Of a stretch of 64,000 bases of DNA, positions 1-12,345 are shown in pieces; position 1 is the first letter of the stretch; each line of letters opens with the position of its first letter. The position numbers were made by a program, and so were the translations under genes. Origin of the DNA: Cryptomeria japonica (taxonomy: Eukaryota; Streptophyta; Pinopsida; Cupressales; Cupressaceae); NCBI RefSeq assembly GCF_030272615.1, contig NC_081408.1, forward strand, positions 312,288,118-312,352,117. The letters are read 5' to 3'. Under the pieces are notes generated by a model. That model did no database searches. It worked only from the letters and a program-made list of their open reading frames with translations, and had not been told where the DNA came from.

Positions 1-120
1 TAACAGCAAGTAAATTTACAGCAATTTATAATTAATTAACATTATGCAGTATGATCATAAACAATCCCTATTGAAATCCACAACAGCCAATCATATTAGG
101 AATTGATGGGAAAACACTGT

Positions 121-360
121 AGGACACCCGGAGACTATTCCTCACAACTAAGCCCAAGAACACAGAACGACCAACCAAGTCAATTCAATCCCTTGGCCCA
201 CAAGCTAACCAACTTGGGGTGGGCTACTTAATAGAGGGAAGGACGCCGAGATACTAGTTCCTCACAACTAAGCCCAAGAGTGCAGAACGATCAATCAAGT
301 CAATTCAACCCCTTGGCCCACAAGGTAACCAACTTGGGGTGGGCTACTTAATTGAGGGAA
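121..360. repeat. 120-bp tandem duplication (two copies)
   Basis: Two adjacent copies of a 120-bp unit are visible. The block CTCACAACTAAGCCCAAGA starts at 141 and again at 261, and the block AACTTGGGGTGGGCTACTTA recurs at the same spacing. The copies differ at scattered positions, so the duplication is not very recent. No coding potential is seen. It may be part of an LTR or another dispersed repeat, but its boundaries cannot be set from this window. Confidence 0.85.
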
Positions 361-3300
361 CTCATACTGCTGCACCTCCCTGCCACGTTTCCTCACTAAT
401 CCTAAGATTCTTGACGAATTGGCAATCACTCCCTTGAATAATCTTATTTAAGGATTCTTGAGAGACTTGCTAAAATTATACATGTCTATGTATATTGCTG
501 GTTACTTTCCGGACTTTCCTGAATAAATGGACAATCCTCTTGATTGATCCTTTATTAATGATCTGGATTGCTAATCTGTTCCTATTCCCAATCGATTCCC
601 CTATATATGTCAGCAAAATATAATGTTGCATTCATATGCTCATATCACATTTCCATACATAAACTTACTAAACTCAGGCTGATAATATTAGATCAGATTC
701 TGCTCTTATTCGCCTTATTTTCTGATTTAACTCGGGTCTCATAATTCTTATTCCTCGTTTCTACTTCATCCATTTTTAATCTGATTGCAGATCCTTCACA
801 TTTATTTCTGATCTAAATCTGCTCTAGATCTGCTCTAATTCAAATGATTTACATTGTATCCCTTACCTTCCTCCTTATCTCCAACTTGCCCTCCTTTTAT
901 ACCACATCATACCTCTTCTTTAAGGGAGGCAATCTTTCACAAGAAGTCGATCACCTTTGCAATTAATAATTTTTTTTTTAAAGTCTCAAAGGGGCGACCA
1001 TATGGAAAGAGATGTCCCTACCAAGGAATGTGCTACAACATGAGGGGGGTCGGCCTTTCATACAAATTAAAATGTAATAATCACTTCTGGGGTCAGCCTC
1101 TATTCAAATTAAAATGTAATAAATATTTTGACAATCAGAGCATGGTCAGCCTAAAAGAGAAGTAATTCCTCTCCAAGAAGTCGGCCCAATGATAATAATA
1201 ATAATTTCATTATTATGTATTGAATTTCAATGCCAAGATAATAAAGTCGACCAAGATTTATATTGAATGCTCTTCACATAGCGTTGTTTACACACGGCAA
1301 TTTAGGGGCCTTTGGCCTTAATGATTTACTTCAGACTTCTTTTGTAATGGGGGGTCATGACACTTAACAACCGTTGTTCTAACTTATTACCATTGGAATT
1401 GTTGGCATCTGCTTGTCAAATTAAGTGCTGAGCATTGAGTACAATGCTAATTCAAGTAAACATCTAAAGAAACCCAATCCAAGAATCCCTCTCTTGAGCA
1501 ACAAAAATGGATGACAGCAGTAACAATATTCTTTATGGGAAGCACTTTGAATCAAGTTCAGGAGCCCACTCCCTCAACTTGCCAAAGGAAACCCCTGATT
1601 TGTCACTGATGACTACATATAATTTTTGAAGGCATGGTATTGATCCATATATTGAAGAGCTTCACCAGACAGAAGGTTTTTTCATGTAAGCCATTAGAGA
1701 TCACTGTCTACCAGACCAAATTTGACCCTTGAAAACAATAATATACTCTGCTAGAGCATCCATTACTCCAGTAAACAATATTATACTCTTCTAAAGCATT
1801 CTTTATTTCTTCTAATTCAGTATGGTTCAGTCAAATGTACTAATGTCCTACTTCATCACTTTTTACTATCTTCTCTGCCCTGTGCCCATAAAGGCCTCTC
1901 TAATGGTGGTATAGCAGTGGCTAAGTTCCAGCAGAAACCACCACTTCTGTTGCTTATATGTCTATGCAGGCCATCACTCAAACCCAATTTCACATACAAT
2001 CAACAAAATATGAAGAATGAGAAACTAAAACTAAAAAATGTTCTAGACATACTCTTATGGGAACCAGGAACTGATGGCATAGTCAGAAACAAAGGAAAGT
2101 TATAAAACAGTTCAACTACAAAACATGAAGCAGCATAGTATAATCCACTCAATACTGCAACTACAACTTAGCTGCAAAGCAACAACCAAACTATTTTTAG
2201 TCTAGACTCTAAGTAAATGAAAATCTATGCAAGATTATAGCGACCATAAACAATTCAACCTGCAATTTAAAGTTCATTTGACTGTCCTGCATATTTAGAA
2301 TTCATTTGGCTGTCCTGCATATTTGGAGTTCATTTGCTTGTGCAATGTAGAGAATTATTCACTGAAATAAGAAAAAGTTCCCTAAATTGATCAAACTGAT
2401 TGAAAGGAATGATTCTTATAGGATAAAGTGATAAACCCTATGAGAAAGTTTCTTGAGAATCTCTCAAAGTTAACAGAAGCATGCTAAAAAGTCTCAAAAA
2501 GATCTGCCACTTTTATGGGAACTTGAAGCTAAGAAACTTCAAGTTCAGCTTAACCACTTCTAAATACAAAAGCGTTTTAATCAGTTAAGGTCACAACTAA
2601 CTAGAATAACCAGAGATGGACCTAAATACACATTGGTTTGGCAGCTCAAAATTGTGAATATGTATAAAAAAACGCTTCAAAACTCAGAGCCAGAAGAGTC
2701 TATTGGCTGCCGATTACTATTTATTGTTTCACATATGGGTGTTACTTATGAAGGTGATCTTCAAGTTCACAGAGTCTTTAATTGTGTGGATGTCACCTAA
2801 TAGCCCCTTTTACATAAAGCTAGAAACTTGATTTAGTGCTAAGTCATTGCTAAGTTTGTAAAAGAAGCTACTTCATAGATTCAAAACAAACATCAAATAG
2901 CTGGTGAAGAAAGTTCACTAAATAAGATGGTTTCAAATTTCATTTCTGACAATTTGTGCCAAAAAATGATTTAGACATGAGGCAAGAGTATTGTGTGTCT
3001 TTTCAAATAACAGATGCAACTCAACCTGTATGCCAAGTAGAGGGCAAGTAACAAAGCTGTATCTTCAAACAATTCAACGAACCAGCACCTTTCTGACTTT
3101 GTTTGATTTGAAAAGATGGTCTGATTTCTCTCTCTATTGGTTACGAAAAAAATTGGTAATGGGTTCGAAATTATAAATTTGAGAGAGCATGCAATGATTA
3201 TAAATATATACATAATGTCCTCTCTTCAAACAAGTATGCAGCCTCGAGGTTAGAAAACAATGTGCCACTGCAAGAAAAATATAAATGACAGTAACAAATA

Positions 3301-3495
3301 AACAAGATATAAAGCCAAAAAAGTTCATCAAATAGGAGAGACGCAAGATTCTTAAGAACAAAAAAGAAATTCAAATGAGTTTGCAACCTTAAACAGGAAA
3401 GCCATGATTTAATGCAGAAATTCCATGGTTAAATGCATAGGTCATTTGTTATGCACAAATATCTCATTAAACCCATTTTTAAGTGCTCTCCGCAC
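361..3495. other. non-coding stretch downstream of bZIP exon 2
   Basis: No recognisable gene is seen in this 3.1-kb stretch. It lies 3' of the last visible bZIP exon (minus strand), so it is either a long intron or the DNA that replaced the 3' half of the gene. I looked for the remaining leucine-zipper exon on the minus strand and did not find it. A 43-bp unit (GGGGTC-GCC ... AAATTAAAATGTAATAA) is duplicated at 1046..1131. The run GGGGGGTCATGACA ending near 1371 resembles the terminus of a minus-strand LTR (TGTCATGACC), but no partner end or target duplication was found. Confidence 0.5.
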
Positions 3496-4837
3496 CTGTA
3501 ACATTGTAAGCTGTGCTGAAAGAGTAGTTGCTTCCGTCTGAAGTGTTTGAACTTTTCTTTCTAGCTCTGATATATAGCGCATCTTCCTCTCTTTTGATCG
3601 AACGGCTGATTGTCGATTTGCCAATATCCTGAGTGGAAATTAAATCCAAAATTTATTTTTAAAAAAGAATATTCTGCACCAAAAAATATGCTTAAAATAA
3701 GGAAATCTTGCATTGGAGTTGGACCAATAGTGCATTGGAACAATAAACAACGCTGCAAATGCTTTGCAACAAAGTTATGTGCATTCCAAGAAAACAAATA
3801 TAGAAGGAAATAATTCTTCTATTCACTATCTTTCCGAATTCATATACATGAGGATAGACTTGCTGGCTTGGTATGCAAAATCTAAACCTCACTAAATGCT
3901 TCGAGAAGGATTGGTCAACATCGAGCCTGCAGAAATTCTTTTCACTGGGATTCCAACTAAAAAGTGGAGAGTTAACAGTGTTAGAAGCATACCTTTTAGC
4001 ACGTTTGGGATCAAGTAGTGCAAGTTCTGCAAGTTTATTTGCAGCCATTGCTTTCTTTGTCTCAAATGACTCTGAGGACAGACGATCAGTTTGCAAGGAA
4101 GTTGAACCGTCCATGGAATTGCTATGACGATGACGAGGACGACTAGGCCCTGAAGAGCCAAGATTCCCTTGTGTTCCCCCCAAGTTGCCTTCAAATCCTG
4201 AAAACGCAGCATCAACAGAAAGACTTCTTGAATGATGTGGAACAGGATTATTATAAGTGCTAGAGGAAGGCTTAAATTCTTCTTGTGCTGCCGGTGGTCC
4301 TGCTGCAGAATTGGATGGCTCTCCTAAAGAGTTGAGTTTCTCCAAGTCCATGTACATGGAAATTAAATCCTCTGCACCATCATCAGATAGATTGGGTGCA
4401 TCAAAACCAGTGAAACCAAGATCAGCGTCAAACATAATATCGTCTGGCAATCGAAAGCCAATATCAGATTGAGCCCTACGATGCCCTCCTCTCCGAGGGG
4501 GAACCTCCGGCATCTGATTCACATCCGTGCTGAATTGCTGCATTGAACCTAAAGTCCTCGCGGGCACCGTTACTGATGAGTTCACTGGCTCTTGCATACA
4601 CACGTCCATGGACGTTGAATTAGCAGAGGAGTCCGACAGAGCTGGGGTTGCTTCTCTTTTTATTGTGAATGCATTGCTGGGGGATGGATACCCTACATAC
4701 CTGGATTGTTGAATCTGCTGTGGCTGAGAGGGGTTGATGGGTGAATTAACTGTTGATTTTTTGGGTCCATTGGTGGTAGCTATATCCATTTGCAAACGCT
4801 CTACAAATGCCTCGTATCCACCTCCTAACCCTTCCAT
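3496..4837 (-). CDS. group I bZIP transcription factor, 5' two coding exons (3' end missing)
   Basis: A nuclear DNA-binding transcription factor of the plant VIP1/RF2/PosF21-like bZIP group. Exon 1 runs 4837..3993 and ends AAAAG|GTATGC. Exon 2 runs 3628..3496, preceded by CACTCAG and followed by a GTGCGG donor. The join is in phase and gives 326 residues. The basic region ([20 protein letters not shown] then KERKMRYI) has Asn-x7-Lys, the Lys at -10 that characterises group I. It is followed by the start of a leucine zipper ([20 protein letters not shown]), which stops where exon 2 ends. N-terminal RRAQSD, SRSLSVD and RHSNSMD are RxxS-type sites like the 14-3-3 sites known in this family. The Met at 4837 ([11 protein letters not shown]) was chosen. 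The frame is open upstream to another Met at 4939, which is possible but less natural. The rest of the zipper and C-terminus are not in the window, so the gene is either split by a very long intron or truncated. Confidence 0.85.
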
Positions 4838-6215
4838 TTGAGGACAGTTTCTGTTTATGGGCGTAGCAGAATTGAACACTCGACCTACTGATTGTTCCAA
4901 GTCAACACAGGTTCTGCTTGCTAGAGTGAGGACTATCACAAAATTATTCTACTCTCTGAAACAATTTGTAACATCTGGAATCTGGCATCTGAAACAGAAT
5001 TGAACACTTATACCTGCTATTGTTTGAGCTTAGCTTTTGGGTGAGACGGAGGAATTTTTATTGACCTACTCTAACGTCTAAAACGACTTCTGACATGTGG
5101 CGTCGAAGACAAATTGAACAGCAGGACTGAAATTTATCTACCCTAGCCCAAAAAAAAATGTAAGACTTTTAAACTGAGCAACAAACCACTTGGTAGCCAA
5201 TTCTAAAATCTAAACAATTTGTGGGTATGTAGGGAACTGAGCGAGAAACCTAGGTTGATCTGCTCTGAGGAGAAAATTTACCAGTTAACTACTTATTTTC
5301 TTAGCCAAACGTCTGAAACAACTTGTGGGTATATAGGAAATGAAACAGCAGACCTGATTTGTAGACTCTATTTAATCTTTATTAAGAAAATTACCCCCTC
5401 TGTAAACAAATGCAATCCTGGCGTAAACATGTTCTTCCAGATCTCGAGATCTTCATTCACATCGAAACATATCAGGTTTTGCCAGCGCTGAAAAGGAGGT
5501 AGTTGCAAGTAGCAAGTCCGTAAACCTGAGATTTCGTGCCCAGAAAAAAATCCGTCAACATCTTTTGAAAGACCATAGAAGCTGCATGATTTTGCTTTGA
5601 AATGATAACTCTGAAACCGTTAAAAAAAAGTTCTAGTGGTAGTCATTTTACAATTTTTGCATTCTCCAAAAAAGTCCCAAAATCCTTCAGAATCATCATC
5701 AAGTCAAACTCGCCGGATATGACAGGGGATTACCACAACAAACTTTTATCAAAAAGAAATTTGTCTGAATTTTAGGTTATAATTTTATATTTTCAAGCAC
5801 ATGAAGCCAGGGAAGCCACATGGAGGGGAACTGCTACGACTTACCGACCACCTCTTAAGTTGTTCGCCTCTTTATAATTTTATAAAGAAACAAACTTTTT
5901 TTTTAAGGTTGAAGGAAGGTGAAAAAGGGCACAAAAGAAATGGGAGGAAGAATTTGTGTCTTTTGTACAAGTCTTGTCATTACAATTAGTAAATATTCTA
6001 TTTTAGATTTTAAAGTTTACAATGACATGTAAATTAATTATACTTACATTTTAGTAATGATGTTTTTTACAATATTTATTTAAAGAGATGATTGAGATTA
6101 AGGGAGAGTTCATCATCAAATTAAATAATTTGATAGCAACATTTCAAAAAATATTGTAATAGGATATGCTATCATATATGTTATTTTTTATTTCATGAAT
6201 ATTTAAATATAGTAA
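4838..6215 (-). other. presumed 5' UTR/promoter side of the bZIP gene
   Basis: No ORF is supported here. The minus-strand sequence upstream of the bZIP start is moderately GC-balanced to about 5500 and then becomes AT-rich. A non-coding 5' exon could lie here, but I see no decisive splice sites or TATA box. Confidence 0.35.
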
Positions 6216-6414
6216 TTTATAGGTCCAAGGTTCAACTCTCGTCGGTTAGGTTTACCTAGCGGATGGGTTATTTGAGCTCACTCAATCATCCATCAAGGTA
6301 TTCATGCCTTAGCTTGCCCCCTCCATACCCCAAAACTCGGCAAAAAGTAAGACCGATGCATGGTGTGGCTAGGTTGCTATGCTATCTCATAATATCAAAA
6401 AAAAAAAAAAAAAA
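6215..6414 (+). mobile_element. possible SINE-like retroposon with poly(A) end
   Basis: A segment containing GGTTCAACTC (similar to a pol III B box) near 6229 is followed by a non-coding body and ends in a run of about 18 A at 6397..6414. AATATTTA occurs on both sides but is not adjacent to the ends, so a target duplication is not established. An ordinary low-complexity A run is the alternative. Confidence 0.25.
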
Positions 6415-9400
6415 GTATCTTAGTCAAAATAAATATTTACAATGTGATGGAATTTTAGGATAAAAGATAGTCGATCATATTCACATTTGAAATACTAGTA
6501 CACAACTTAATACAAATAGTCATGCTAAAGTGTGGCAAACAAGGGTAATCATTCCTAGGTACAATCAATAGAAAGTGCACATTGAGTAGATATAGAGCCA
6601 CACGCTCATCTTAGTTGTCATTATGATCATGCAACTCTAAGGAGACTAAAACACCCCAACTAAAAGTATGATTTATAGTCAGCAATATAGTAACAATCTA
6701 TAGTGAGGATGGTCTAAAATCTTAGAAAGGGATTTTTCAAAAAATATATATAGGTATAGGTAAAGTATACGACTTTTTTCTAATTATCATCTAATATGTC
6801 ACGCGTATTAATACACAGGAACTCATTCAATATCAATGTGATTCATAGAAGCTTCTTTATCAACTTATGTCTAAGAGAGCTCATCTTGGGAAATGGAGAT
6901 CGTTTGGAGTATGGATGGTATCAACATAAATTTTGTGATCATGAATGGGATAGAGTTGGATGAAGGGGTCATTTTGTATTTCTTCATCATATGTGGGATC
7001 TTGATAGATTATCTAGAATTTCACAATCATATATGGGATCTTGATCAAAGATCAAATTAATTTGAATGTTATGATCATCTATGGGAGATTCTTTGCTTGA
7101 CTTTGGATTTTGGTACAAGAATAATGAATTTTGGATAGGAAGCTCTCAAGTGAGATTTACAAGTGTAGGGAATAATAATGTTTAATCCTAAATTTCTTTT
7201 TCATGGATAGGATCTTGATTTAGGATAGGATGCATCTGGACATGTTTTTGAGCAAGTTATTGGCACACATAAAATTCACTTAGATGATATGCACTTGAAG
7301 ATTAGTGTTGTGCACTACAAATGATTAATATGTGAAAGGAATCTTTGAGTTGTGCACATGGATTAGATGAGGAATGAATACTAGACTTAATGGATTTAAA
7401 GTGTGTGAGAAGTTTGGGATTGATGATTGTGGAGTCAACAATGTGTATTGATGGTGTAGAATTAATGATATGGCTAGAGGACATAACTTTTGGGGGGGAT
7501 TTGAGCTTAACATCCTTTTTCTATCAGTCCTTAGAGAAAATCCTTAAAGTTATCTTTATTGAATGAATTTATCGATTAGGATGGAGTGATTGAAATGGTT
7601 TAGAGGATGAAGGATTGGGTTAGGAGGTGGAGGCTACAAGGAATTCTTATGTCAATGATGGGAACAATGATTTATGATATGTATGGGAAAGAGGTATTTA
7701 TGGGAGATGATTTGGTGTTAAAGAAAGTATTGTATGAAAGATGGTACCCCTTGTCAAAGGTAGGAGAAGAATAAATAATGAATATTTATTGATGATTAGG
7801 GATATAGAGCTTGTATGATTGGTTCTTAGTATTGAGGATTGATGGATGGGTGATTGAAGCTTGGGGATTCTTTGGTGTTGAGGGTAGATAGATGGGTGCT
7901 TGAATTTTATGGCAATATAGCTTAAGGTCATAAAATATAAGGATTGAAGGTATTCATCTTGATCCATAAGACTCGCAATCATCATATGGATCATATTATT
8001 GATGACTAACAATTTTATTATAATTATCATCATCAAACTTAGGTTGGATTACATGCTTTTATTTCTTATTTACAACCTCATGATTGGTTTCTTGAGATTT
8101 GACTTTGGGTATAATGGTTATAGACAATAAAAGTATTTTCATCTCAAGGGCCATATTCTAGTCGATCAACAAGGCTAATTTCATTATAACAATCAAAGAA
8201 AGAGTTTTATGATTAATAGGGAAGTCATAAAGGTTAAAAAGAAGCATGGTTATGATTTTGGATTGGGATGGATAGTGGGATGATTCAAATTTGGTTGGAT
8301 AATTTGGTGGAGTTTAGTATTTGAATACAAAGGATGGTTACTGATGACTGATTTGTAAACCTAAGCAAGTGGTGAAGACAAAAAATTAAAGAATTTTTCT
8401 TATTTTTTGGGTTATTTTTTAGTTTTGTATTTTTTGAAAGCTAAGTTAAGAAAGGATAGAAAAAATTTTAAAACTATGGCTTAAAAGGATAAGGTGCCAT
8501 TTTGGGTTAAATGGGTAGGTTCTAATCTACCAATGAAAACTTAAAAAGATACACGAGCAATCTTAAAATTATTCAAGTGGGATTGTCAATCCTTTTGGGA
8601 CCACAAATATATTATTTATTGAGTGATGGATAGATAGGTAATGCAAGGTTATGTACCACCTATGCAACCCTTATCTTGGAGGTCAAATCCTTACACAAAC
8701 TTAGCTCTATCTCCCTACTCTAAAAGCACATTGTGAGTAAGTTCTCAAGCTTAAAAAATATTTGATGCCCCATAAGGAAGGATAGTTCAAGTTCTTAAAC
8801 TAGGTTATGTAGACATTTAGGGAACCCTTAATATATTGTAAGGGCCTATGCGGCTTAATCCTTGAAATACAAATAATGCCTTTGAAAATTAGGAGAAGAA
8901 GGTAACCTAACCTTCTCTTTTACTTTCTCAAAGTATAAATTTATTGGGGGCTTAACTTGAATGGTCCAATTCACTCTTTATACTTTGTTGAAACACTAGA
9001 GTTGAGGATGTCTCCTCGATGATGAAATCCAAGATAGATCTGCTAAAGAGGAACGTGGAAAAAGTGTTGCTCTAAATTCTTGTGATTACACAAGCATGCA
9101 TGAGTAAAGAATACACACTCACTTATAAGTGATTAAAAAACACGGGTTCATTGATTCACCAAATTGAAATGTGAATGTATATTTTAATCCAACAAAGTAA
9201 TGATTTGAAAAACAGAAAATAGACAAAAAAAAGTAAAAATAAAAATAAATCTATAAGAAAAGTCTTCTTGGGGTCATCATGAAACCCATTAAGTGAAAGT
9301 CTTATTAGAGATTTTTTATTTAGCTTTTGAGTATGATGGTTTTTAATATTTTCAAGGTAGTTTTCAAAGATCAAATTCTTAAAGCCGTGATTTGTTGCAA

Positions 9401-9724
9401 TCACAACATATTGGAAATGTAATATAAATCCCTGAAAAAATTAAAACTAAATATTAGCATACAAAAAATAAATTCTGTCAAATGTATTCTTCATGAATTT
9501 CTATGCAATATAAAAAATCATCAAACTTCATTTTCATTTACAAAAATTATGTACATTTATAGATTAAAATAAAGTATGACTTTGAAAAATTATATCTAAC
9601 GATCTAATAACCTACAAACATACCTTATTTATTGCAAATTTATTTGATTCACCTTTCCAACACCTATAAAAAAATTTAAAAAATTGATAGATGACCAAAA
9701 AGTTATGCTATTTGACCCATTCAT
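6415..9724. other. gene-free AT-rich stretch
   Basis: I recognise nothing coding here. Parts (6900-8000) contain loosely repeated phrases such as ATCATATGTGGGATCTTGAT (near 6988) and a diverged copy (7027). They suggest an old degenerated repeat. No LTR pair, terminal repeat or domain could be identified. Confidence 0.5.
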
Positions 9725-10206
9725 GGGTCTCAAAGGGTTAATCTTGTTGGTAAGAACTTGGGAGATAAGGAAGTGATTTTGTCAAAACCTGAAAGAGGAT
9801 GGGTTAAGATCAATTTTGATGGGGCCTCATGGGGTAATCCGGGCACTTCTGGAGCGAGATGTGTGGCCTGCGATGATGAAGGGAAGATTCTTTTTAAAGG
9901 AGCAAAAAGGTTGCAAGATGAAACTAATAACGAGGCAGAGGTGCAAGCAGCTTTGTTAGCAAATGATTTGGTAGCAAATATGAAGATTTCGAAAGTCCAT
10001 TTTGAGGGAGATTCATTGTGGTTAATGCAATCATGAAAGGAGTAACCCCGAGTTGGAGACTAAATAAATTTATCACATTAATCTATTCAAAATTAAAATC
10101 TTTCCAAGATTTTTGCATCTCGCATGTAAGGAGAAGTGGAAATGTCAATGCTGACGGATTGTCTAACGTGGCATGTGATCTTGCTAAGGGAGAAGTGAGG
10201 TGGTGA
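9725..10206 (+). pseudogene. plant LINE-type RNase H domain, frameshifted remnant
   Basis: The translation has the reverse-transcriptase-associated RNase H fold of plant non-LTR elements (RVT_3 type). The acidic residues are visible in order: NFDGAS, NNEAEVQAA, FEGDS and, in the next frame, NADGLSN. Such domains hydrolyse the RNA strand of RNA:DNA hybrids during LINE retrotransposition. The frame changes at about 10018-10024 (GATTCATTGTGGTTAATG), where loss of one or two bases separates the two halves. No reverse transcriptase lies upstream, so this is an isolated 3' fragment of a 5'-truncated element, or a dispersed RNase H-like pseudogene. Confidence 0.75.
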
Positions 10207-10400
10207 GATGGTAACGGCGGGACCATTCAATGGAGTTAAGATGTTCTGCCAATACAATATCTTGTCATACTTGAAATGTGTGAAATGCATTTCTTTTCTC
10301 TCAGTTCGTGCCTAGGATGACTTGAGCATAACGAGCAATTAATGCTAAATTACTCTTCATTGGCGGTGGGAGTTGGGAGAGCTCCATTTATTGCAAGAAT

Positions 10401-11045
10401 GTGAATTTTTGTTTATTCATTGAGGCAGTCGAGCGGATTTGGTGGTACTGTGGTTTTTGGTGCAAAGTTAGGTGGTTTATGTGGGGGTGCAATATGGAAG
10501 CCAACTTCAGACTTAAAACAAATAAACTCATACCTTCTTTTTCGGGGTCGGTTCCTACAAAATGGCTACAAAATATGTTCATTCTGAAGGACCCCCTATT
10601 CGTGAGGGTTGTTCAATTGGTCCTTGGTGAGGAGGTGGTTGTTATTGGACATAGATACAAAACAAGGGTGGACATCTACATGTTAATTATGGCATGGGGG
10701 ATCGATTTTGGTTATCCCTGTGAGGAGGTGAGAAAAGTGATGACGGTGATAGTGCCAAGAGATTATTTGCTCGACATGGAATCTTTGCTGGAATGGGTGG
10801 TCTCGAGATGGGGATTTAATGTTTCAAAGGGCATCCTAGAGGAGCACGTTGAGCTCAGAAGCCGACATTTGAAAATTCCCTTTCTGAGACGTCGTGAAGA
10901 GGTAAAAGCTAGATTTCGAGATGATTCAAGGAGAGTTCGGGGGGGCCTAACAATATATATTCAAATCATGGAGTTGGAGTCCAGATTATCAGGTAAGCAA
11001 AGGAGGAAGTTGGGGTGGTGGAGGAGGTGCAGAGGAGGCGACTGA
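10401..11045 (+). CDS. orphan 214-codon ORF downstream of the RNase H remnant
   Basis: An uninterrupted frame from Met at 10401 to TGA at 11043. I do not recognise a domain. The product is basic toward its C-terminus (RSRHLKIPFLRRREEVKARF, then Arg-, Lys- and Trp-rich) and hydrophobic in the middle (LVLGEEVVVIGHRYKTRVDI, YMLIMAWGIDFGYP). Base composition is richer in G than the flanks and resembles that of the RNase H remnant, so it may be part of the same retroelement or of a captured gene. Its position directly after an RNase H domain is the only contextual clue. It could also be a chance ORF. Confidence 0.4.
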   Translation: MNFCLFIEAVERIWWYCGFWCKVRWFMWGCNMEANFRLKTNKLIPSFSGSVPTKWLQNMFILKDPLFVRVVQLVLGEEVVVIGHRYKTRVDIYMLIMAWGIDFGYPCEEVRKVMTVIVPRDYLLDMESLLEWVVSRWGFNVSKGILEEHVELRSRHLKIPFLRRREEVKARFRDDSRRVRGGLTIYIQIMELESRLSGKQRRKLGWWRRCRGGD

Positions 11046-11818
11046 TAAATAGGCACCTTTCGGCGAAAATGGCTAAGCAGAGTTTGTCGCGAGCTAACAA
11101 AGCAAATGATGAAGGGAATAGGGTTGGGGGTGTTGTGAGCTCACCGAATGCAGAGGCAAGGAAACAATGATAAAGATGTTGTAGGGTAGGGTACCTCTTG
11201 GTGCCATTTCTCTTTTATGTTTATTTGCTTGAAATTATGAAGTTACAGTCAAAACAGTTTGAATAGCTTATGCCAATTTTTGCCTAGCAATATGTATATG
11301 CCATTCTTGTACTTGTTTTGTGGGGTAGGGTTTGTACAGATCATTAGTTTATGGATGCATTTTTTTGGGTGGTTTGGAGGTTTTTGTGGGGACTTTTTGG
11401 GTGGTTTGAGAGATATATCTTAGATGATGTATTGTTTTAATTTTACACAATAAAACAAAAATATTACCGATCAAAAATTTAAAAATTGTGCTATTTGGAT
11501 TCAACTATATTATTGTTTGGACTAAAAAGAGGGCATGCATCTTATTTAGATAATTGCACCTTTGTGAATGGAACAATTAACCAATAAATGTAATAAAATT
11601 AATTTTTAACAAAATTTTACATGTGAAACAATTAAATTATAGTCTAAAAATATATTTTTATTCAATTGTATGCTTCACCCAAAAAGTGCCTAGTTATAGC
11701 TACAAACACTATAGAGTGCAGTTTAGTGATCTCTTGTTCTCATCTACAATATCCAATGTTAATTGTGGTAATATGGTAATCTTCTATCCTAATTTCTATG
11801 GCATCTTTATTTGCTACT
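11046..11818 (+). other. gene-free stretch, possible 3' tail of the retroelement remnant
   Basis: No gene is seen. TTTTACACAATAAAACAAAA near 11441 resembles the A-rich 3' end of a plant non-LTR element following the RNase H remnant and orphan ORF. The remainder to 11818 is AT-rich and unrecognised. Confidence 0.35.
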
Positions 11819-12345
11819 TGTAATGCCCCTCCCTTGGTCAAACTATGTTTAACCTAGCTTAACTTTGATTGATTTCTCCTGTTGTTTTTGTGACTAGGTG
11901 ACACTCTCTAATGCAATGACTTTTATCATGATTCTATGATATGATGTTGGCTATGCATTTTATCTTTATGGATGTTTAAATGTTAGATTGTATGGTTTTA
12001 AGTATTGACCTTGGACTGACATATCAACTTTATGTATATATCTCATGTTCATTTTCTTGTATGGGGTGCGAGGAGAATGTCTTTTGTCACCAACTTCCTG
12101 GGACACAAAATGTCACAACTCTCCTCCACCGATGTGCTTGTATATGTTGGGGAAATATATGTGTGTTTTCTTTGTGATGCAGTTGCAGGTACCAAACATC
12201 GACTTTGCCCGAATCTTCAGGTCTGAGCATGCTCTATGACCCAATGGTAAAGTGGAAAAATGGAGTTATCAGTCGGATCCTATTATACCATTGTTAATAT
12301 GGAATGATACCTATGTCAGGTGACCTTGTTTTGTTGGCTCGTGGT
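11819..12345 (+). repeat. dispersed repeat copy A, beginning TGTAATGCCCC
   Basis: It starts TGTAATGCCCCTC, like the segment starting at 16687, and shares further ordered landmarks with that copy: a TATATGT-rich part, TTGCAGGTAC and GAGCATGC-CT. The two are diverged but same-orientation members of one family, probably LTR-derived. The last 110 bp (ACCCAATGGTAAAGTGGAAA onward, from about 12238) match the reverse complement of about 16575..16683. Confidence 0.5.

Noticed and set aside
854-1165. 103-codon plus-strand ORF
   Set aside because: Crosses a T run and duplicated non-coding phrases. No domain.
118-1371. A solo LTR spanning TGTAGGACAC to GGTCATGACA
   Set aside because: Ends look LTR-like, but no matching target duplication could be found on the two sides.
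3692-3992. Extension of the bZIP exon-1 frame past 3993
   Set aside because: The translation loses bZIP similarity exactly at AAAAG|GTATGC, and exon 2 restores it in phase. The extension is intron.
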